A stretch of DNA of 64,000 nt from Gemmatimonadota bacterium (GTDB taxonomy: Bacteria; Gemmatimonadota; Gemmatimonadetes; Gemmatimonadales; Gemmatimonadaceae). Under the pieces are notes generated by a model that ran no database searches, was not told where the DNA came from, and saw nothing but the letters and a program-made list of their open reading frames with translations. The stretch covers positions 1-64,000 of the forward strand of contig VHBP01000004.1 of assembly GCA_016871915.1 (NCBI GenBank), in the 5' to 3' direction. The position numbers and the translations under genes were made by a program. Of this stretch, positions 60,110-64,000 are shown piece after piece. Every line of letters starts with the position of its first letter. Position 1 is the first letter of the stretch.

Positions 60110-60541
60110 GTGGTGCCCGCCCTTCCCTCCTTCTCCCCGGTGCGATCCGGGTTCGCCTGTCCGGCGCTGCTGCTTGCGGCGGCGCGCGCCCCAATCGGGG
60201 GAGAGCGCGAGACCCTGCTCGGGGTGTTGATGGCCGCACGGCTCGCGTCGGGGCTCTCGCCGGACCAGCCCCTTCCCTCGGTCGCCCGGGTGGTCCGAGC
60301 GGAGGCGGCGCGGAGTTGGCTCGCCTCGGTGACCTTGGCGGCGAAGACGCGCACGGCGGTGCTTCGGTGTATCGCGAGCTCCGAGGCACCAAGCCCGCAG
60401 GGAGCCGCCGAGTCACTGCTGGCGCTCCTGGAGCTGGTACCGACCCCACTCGACCGGGGGGCGCGCCGCGAGGTGAGCCGATTGATCGAGGCACTCCAAT
60501 CAGCCCCGAGCGCCTTGCTGGCGCCCCCGCGCGACCGGTAA
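60110..60541 (+). CDS. Hypothetical protein, 143 aa
   Basis: The frame opens at GTG 60110 (a second GTG follows at once), after GCGAGG, and encodes an Ala/Leu/Arg-rich helical protein: FACPALLLAAARAPIGGERE, LLGVLMAARLASGLSPDQPL, ARSWLASVTLAAKTRTAVLR, SRLIEALQSAP. No signal peptide, Cys cluster or motif gives a family. It is divergent from msbA and ends 49 bp before a DnaB-like gene. The composition is compatible with a real helical-bundle protein, but a spurious frame in GC-rich DNA cannot be excluded. Confidence 0.5.
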   Translation: MVPALPSFSPVRSGFACPALLLAAARAPIGGERETLLGVLMAARLASGLSPDQPLPSVARVVRAEAARSWLASVTLAAKTRTAVLRCIASSEAPSPQGAAESLLALLELVPTPLDRGARREVSRLIEALQSAPSALLAPPRDR

Positions 60542-60543
60542 GA

Positions 60544-60571
60544 TTGGGCAGCCGTCCCTCCCCTTTATAGT
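60544..60571 (+). promoter_or_regulatory. Possible promoter before the DnaB-like chimera
   Basis: TTGGGC (60544-60549) and TATAGT (60566-60571) are 16 bp apart, giving a start near 60578, only about 13 nt before the GTG at 60591. It overlaps the end of the upstream small ORF. Confidence 0.35.
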
Positions 60572-60590
60572 TGGTCGGTGCCGAGACTCT

Positions 60591-61124
60591 GTGCGCCCCA
60601 TCGACATCTCCCCGATATCGCAGGTCATGCGGCGTATCGATCTCGCCGCGGAGGGAACGGCGCCTCAGCCAACGCCTCGCGATGCATTCGTGACCGGATT
60701 CCCCAGCTTGGATCGCTGGCTCGGGGGCGGGGTGCGCGCCGGGGATCTGGTGGTGCTCGCCGGTGCGATCGGGAGTGGGAAGTCGGCACTGACGCTAGCG
60801 ATGGCGCTTCGGATGGCCGACGCGGGGACCACGGTCGCGGTGGTGAGCGGGGAGATGACGGTGGAGCGCCAGATGGAGCGGGCGCTCGCGATCGAGGTGC
60901 GGGAGATCCTTCTGCAACCCACCGCGGAGCTCCGTCTCTGGCAGGTGGATGGGATCAAGGCGGGGAATCTGGTGAACCTCGGGGTGCGGGCCCGGCTCGG
61001 ACTCGGGGCCTTCTCGGTGTATCCTTCGGTCGGGCTCAGCACCGGTTCCCTCTTCTCCACCACCGATGGCACCGAGCTGAGCCTCTCCGGATTCCGCGGC
61101 AGCCTGACCGTTCGGTTGCGCTGA
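60591..61124 (+). CDS. Truncated DnaB/RecA-like ATPase fused to an outer-membrane-barrel-like C-terminus
   Basis: The 177-aa frame starts at GTG 60591 (an ATG at 60627 is an alternative). Residues 32-105 are the first part of a DnaB-helicase C-terminal ATPase: AFVTGFPSLDRWLGGGVRAG, Walker A VLAGAIGSGKSALTLAMALR at about 58-65, and VAVVSGEMTVERQMERAL. Walker B and everything after is absent. From about residue 110 the sequence changes to alternating polar/hydrophobic strands (ELRLWQVDGIKAGNLVNLGV, GLGAFSVYPSVGLSTGSLF, FRGSLTVRLR) like the last strands of an outer-membrane barrel. It looks like a gene fusion by deletion, a pseudogene, or an assembly junction near 60900-60925. It is unlikely to work as a helicase. 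Confidence 0.6.
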   Translation: MRPIDISPISQVMRRIDLAAEGTAPQPTPRDAFVTGFPSLDRWLGGGVRAGDLVVLAGAIGSGKSALTLAMALRMADAGTTVAVVSGEMTVERQMERALAIEVREILLQPTAELRLWQVDGIKAGNLVNLGVRARLGLGAFSVYPSVGLSTGSLFSTTDGTELSLSGFRGSLTVRLR

Positions 61125-61160
61125 CGACCGGACGACCCACCTCCTCTCCTCGGGCGTTCG

Positions 61161-61904
61161 ATGGCCGGTCATAGCAAATGGAAGCAGATCAAGCACTACA
61201 AGGCGGCGGCTGACGCCAAGCGTGGGGCGATCTTCACGAAACTGCTGCGCGAGATCACCGTCGCCGCCAAGGCGGGGGGCGGCGATCCTGATGGCAATCC
61301 GCGCCTCCGCACCGCGATCGAGAACGCCAAGGCGCAGTCATGCCCCAAGGAGAACATCGAGCGCGCCATCAAGAAGGGGACGGGCGAGCTCGAGGGCGTC
61401 GACTACGTCGAGGTGCTGTACGAGGCGTACGGTCCAGGGGGCGTCGCGCTGATGATCCAGGCGCTCACCGACAACCCGACGCGCACGGTGGCGGAGATCC
61501 GCGCCAAGCTCTCGCGCGGCGGGGGGAACCTCGGGACGAGCAACTCGGTTGCGTTCATGTTCGATCGCAAGGGACTCATCATGATCGCCGCGAACGGGCG
61601 TGACGAGGACGCGATCATGGAGCCGGTGCTCGAGGCGGGGGCCGAGGATCTCACGCGCGAGGATGACCACTTCGTGGTGACGACGGCCCCCGCCGACCTG
61701 CATGCGGTGAAGCAGGGACTCGAGGCCTTGGGACTGATCGCGACCGACGCGACGCTCTCGTGGATCCCGAGGAACACGGTGCGCGTGGAAGGGGCGACAG
61801 CGGAGCAGCTGATCAAGCTTCTCGAGGCGATCGAGGATCTGGACGACGTGCAGAAGGTCGATGCGAACTTCGACATGGACGTGTCGGAGCTATCGGCGGG
61901 GTGA
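61161..61904 (+). CDS. yebC: YebC/PmpR family protein
   Basis: The 247-aa product is a textbook YebC protein: MAGHSKWKQIKHYKAAADAK, RGAIFTKLLREITVAAKAGG, NPRLRTAIENAKAQSCPKEN, GVALMIQALTDNPTRTVAEI, RAKLSRGGGNLGTSNSVAFM and DDVQKVDANFDM near the end. YebC proteins were described as transcriptional regulators. Recent work links members to relief of ribosome stalling on polyproline. It precedes ruvC by 23 bp, the common yebC-ruvC-ruvA-ruvB order. Confidence 0.96.
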   Translation: MAGHSKWKQIKHYKAAADAKRGAIFTKLLREITVAAKAGGGDPDGNPRLRTAIENAKAQSCPKENIERAIKKGTGELEGVDYVEVLYEAYGPGGVALMIQALTDNPTRTVAEIRAKLSRGGGNLGTSNSVAFMFDRKGLIMIAANGRDEDAIMEPVLEAGAEDLTREDDHFVVTTAPADLHAVKQGLEALGLIATDATLSWIPRNTVRVEGATAEQLIKLLEAIEDLDDVQKVDANFDMDVSELSAG

Positions 61905-61926
61905 GCCCTCTCCTACGGCGGCGCCC

Positions 61927-62454
61927 GTGCTGATCCTCGGCATCGATCCGGGCACCGCCGTCACCGGGTATGGTGTGGTGCGCGCCGATCCGCGTCCGAC
62001 CCTCGTGGAGTGCGGGGTGATCCGCACGAAGGCGGAGACGCCGCTCCCCGAGCGGTTGCGTGAGATCAGCGAGGGGGTGCGCGAGTTGCTCACGCGGCAC
62101 CGTCCTGATGTGATGGCGGTGGAGGCGGTGTTCTATGCGCGGAACGTGCGGACCACGATCGTGCTCGGCCATACGCGCGGCGTGATCCTCTTGGCGGGCG
62201 CAGAGGCGGGCATCCCGATTCACGAGTATCCTCCAGCGGATATCAAGAAGGCGGTGGCCGGCACCGGCGCCGCGACCAAGACCCAGGTCCAGTTCATGCT
62301 CACCAAGTTGCTCCGTCTCACCCGCGCACCCGAACCAAACGACGCCGCTGACGGCGTGGCGGCGGCGCTCACCTGCGCGCTCCGTGCGCCATTGGCGCGT
62401 GCGTTGGCCGCGCGTCCCGTGGCGAGTGGGATCGGCGCGAGGAAGGGGCGATGA
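61927..62454 (+). CDS. ruvC: Holliday junction endonuclease RuvC
   Basis: GTG 61927 is chosen because it places VLILGIDPGTAVTGYGVVRA at the N-terminus, as in all RuvC proteins; the upstream in-frame ATG would overlap yebC. The 175-aa enzyme has the catalytic acids in IDPG, in DVMAVEAVFYARNVRTTI, and in APEPNDAADGVAAALTC (the D-AD-A motif), with YPPADIKKAVAGTGAATKTQ between. It resolves Holliday junctions. The ruvA start overlaps its stop by ATGA. Confidence 0.96.
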   Translation: MLILGIDPGTAVTGYGVVRADPRPTLVECGVIRTKAETPLPERLREISEGVRELLTRHRPDVMAVEAVFYARNVRTTIVLGHTRGVILLAGAEAGIPIHEYPPADIKKAVAGTGAATKTQVQFMLTKLLRLTRAPEPNDAADGVAAALTCALRAPLARALAARPVASGIGARKGR

Positions 62455-63056
62455 TCTCGCGCCTCCAGGGGACGTTGGTCGCGCAGGGACTCGACCGGAT
62501 CGAGGTGATGACCTCAGGCGGTGTGGGCTACGAGGTGCTGGTGCCGCTCTCCGTGGTGGAGACGCTCCCGCGTGCCGGTGGCGAGGTGGCGCTGCATATC
62601 GCGCAGGTGATCCGCGAGGATGCCTGGTCGCTCTACGGCTTCGCGACGGCGGAGGAGCGTCGGCTCTTCCAGCGGTTGATGGGGACGACCGGCGTGGGGC
62701 CGGCGCTCGCGATGAATCTCCTCTCGACGTTGACCGGGGCGCGGCTGATCCGCGCGGTGCGCGAGGGGGATCTTGCGACGCTCACACAGGTCCCACGCGT
62801 GGGGAAGAAGCTCGCCGAGCGATTGGTGCTCGAGCTGCGGGACAAGCTCGAGGGGGGCGAGGTCGCCGGTGGGGGCAGCGCGGAGCGCGGTGGGCCGGTG
62901 GGGGGCCCGGGCTCCGATGCGGTGCGTGCGCTCCTCGCGCTCGGGTACCAGCAGGGGGATGCGGAGCGCGCGGTGCGCCGGGTGCTGGAGGAGGGGCCGA
63001 AGGACGAGTCGATGGCGGAGCTGATCCGGCGGTCGCTGGCGGCCCTCGGGCGGTAA
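62451..63056 (+). CDS. ruvA: Holliday junction branch migration protein RuvA
   Basis: The 201-aa protein starts MISRLQGTLVAQGLDRIEVM, with domain I GVGYEVLVPLSVVETLPRAG and IREDAWSLYGFATAEERRLF. Helix-hairpin-helix motifs are GTTGVGPALAMNLLSTL and VPRVGKKLAERLVLELRDKL, and the C-terminal RuvB-binding domain is DAVRALLALGYQQGDAERAV. A Gly-rich linker (GGEVAGGGSAERGGPVGGPG) separates domains II and III. It binds the four-way junction and loads RuvB, encoded 28 bp downstream. Confidence 0.96.
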   Translation: MISRLQGTLVAQGLDRIEVMTSGGVGYEVLVPLSVVETLPRAGGEVALHIAQVIREDAWSLYGFATAEERRLFQRLMGTTGVGPALAMNLLSTLTGARLIRAVREGDLATLTQVPRVGKKLAERLVLELRDKLEGGEVAGGGSAERGGPVGGPGSDAVRALLALGYQQGDAERAVRRVLEEGPKDESMAELIRRSLAALGR

Positions 63057-63083
63057 CCCCCCGCTCCCTCGTAGATTCCTCGC

Positions 63084-64000
63084 ATGTCCCGCCCCGAGAT
63101 CACCACCCCGGAATCGCTCGCCGACGAGTCGGTCGTCGAGCTCTCACTCCGTCCGCAGCGGCTGGCGGAGTTCATCGGGCAGGCGAAGGTGAAGGACGCG
63201 CTGCGTATCTATCTCGATGCGGCGCTCGCGCGGCGTGAACCGCTCGATCACACCCTGCTCTTCGGCCCGCCAGGGCTCGGGAAGACGACGCTCGCCGAAT
63301 TGATCGCGCGTGAGCTCGGGGTGAACCTGCACACCACCTCCGGGCCCGCGCTCGAGAAGCCGGGTGATCTGGTCGGCACACTCACGAATCTCCGCACCGG
63401 CGACATCCTCTTCATCGATGAGATCCATCGGCTCCGGCCGGTGATCGACGAGTTCCTCTACCCCGCGATGGAGGATGCAAAGATCGATATCCGCCTCTCC
63501 GAGGGGCCGAAGGCGCAGACGATCACGATGCCGATCGAGCGCTTCACGCTCATCGGGGCGACGACGCGACTCGGGATGCTCACCGCGCCGCTGCGCGCGC
63601 GCTTCGGGATCGAGCTGCGCCTCAACTACTACGAGGCCGCCGAGGTGGAGGAGATCATCCATCGCACCTCTACGGTGCTGGGATCGTCGATCGACGCCGA
63701 GGGGGCGCAGGAGTTAGCGCGACGGGCACGCGGGACCCCGCGCGTGGCGAACCGGTTGCTCCGGCGCGTGCGCGACTTCGCCGAGGTGAAGGCGGGGGGA
63801 CATATCACCAAGGCGGTGGCGCGCGAGGCGCTCGCGATGCTCGACGTGGACGAGTTCGGGCTCGACGAGATGGATACGCGGTTGCTGCGCGCGATCATCG
63901 AGAAGTTCGAGGGGGGCCCCGTCGGCGTGGGGACGATCGCCGCCGCGGTGGGCGAGGAGGCCGACACGCTCGAGGAGGTGTACGAGCCCTTCCTCGTACA
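63084..64000 (+). CDS. ruvB: Holliday junction branch migration ATPase RuvB, 3' end outside window
   Basis: The ATG at 63084 starts a frame that runs off the right edge; about 305 codons are visible of a normal length near 340. Motifs: [20 protein letters not shown], Walker [20 protein letters not shown], Walker [21 protein letters not shown], sensor 1 [20 protein letters not shown] with the arginine finger, [19 protein letters not shown], and [20 protein letters not shown]. The visible end ([20 protein letters not shown]) enters the C-terminal winged helix. RuvB is the motor of Holliday junction branch migration. Confidence 0.97.
   Translation, partial: MSRPEITTPESLADESVVELSLRPQRLAEFIGQAKVKDALRIYLDAALARREPLDHTLLFGPPGLGKTTLAELIARELGVNLHTTSGPALEKPGDLVGTLTNLRTGDILFIDEIHRLRPVIDEFLYPAMEDAKIDIRLSEGPKAQTITMPIERFTLIGATTRLGMLTAPLRARFGIELRLNYYEAAEVEEIIHRTSTVLGSSIDAEGAQELARRARGTPRVANRLLRRVRDFAEVKAGGHITKAVAREALAMLDVDEFGLDEMDTRLLRAIIEKFEGGPVGVGTIAAAVGEEADTLEEVYEPFLV

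Overview
The window is GC-rich and densely coding, and it comes from a Gram-negative bacterium with an outer membrane: SusC/SusD and other TonB-dependent receptors, MsbA, LpxL and an Omp85-like barrel are all present. Two canonical TTGACA promoters, Shine-Dalgarno sites on some genes only, many ATGA-coupled operons, and SusCD together with NtrYX, FeoAB, Rho and RuvABC fit a member of the Gemmatimonadota. That assignment is inferred from gene content and style, not from a marker search. No CRISPR array, phage or insertion sequence was seen.

Layout, left to right. 1-7.9 kb: a NagX-like membrane acyltransferase and a phosphodiester glycosidase, divergent from a SusC/SusD/DUF4397 operon. This looks like a glycan or amino-sugar uptake locus. 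7.9-13.7 kb: a four-gene, ATGA-coupled minus-strand operon of a cNMP-binding patatin lipase, a COX/alpha-dioxygenase-type heme dioxygenase, a DUF1569 protein and an NDH-2-like flavoprotein with a cNMP-binding tail. It reads as a possible bacterial oxylipin pathway. An in-frame TGA interrupts the N-terminus of the dioxygenase. 13.8-19.1 kb: an orphan molybdenum hydroxylase large subunit, a DUF5995-cNMP fusion and an alanine-glyoxylate-type aminotransferase.

19-30 kb: an SH3/zinc-ribbon protein, a sarcosine oxidase-like enzyme, a diguanylate cyclase split by an in-frame TAG, a glycosyltransferase, tRNA-Arg(CCG) abutting rho, ruvX, mltG, aroH, an RlmI-like methyltransferase, mutM and a methyltransferase-like protein. 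Three intergenic stem-loop repeats built of GCTGAAG/GCTGGAG heptamers each sit directly upstream of a gene start. 29.5-30.4 kb has no large gene. It holds a 56-codon ORF with a strong ribosome binding site and a 21-codon lysine/alanine microgene with its own promoter, dyad, structured leader and terminator.

30-49 kb: an FdhA-type formate dehydrogenase with an odd in-frame insertion, kbl-tdh for threonine degradation, an NYN-LOTUS RNA-binding nuclease-like protein with a histone-H1-like tail, an NtrY/NtrX pair followed by a bactofilin-like/Omp85-like barrel and DUF4390, an HNH endonuclease, PBP1A, TyrS and a feoA-feoB-small Cys-rich operon under a Fur/DtxR-like palindrome. 49-54.4 kb: a large TonB receptor and a secreted protein with a Gly-rich insert. 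54.4-60 kb: an msbA-lpxL-aminotransferase-prfC operon. 60-64 kb: a small unknown ORF, an apparent DnaB-like/outer-membrane-barrel chimera, yebC, ruvC, ruvA and the start of ruvB.
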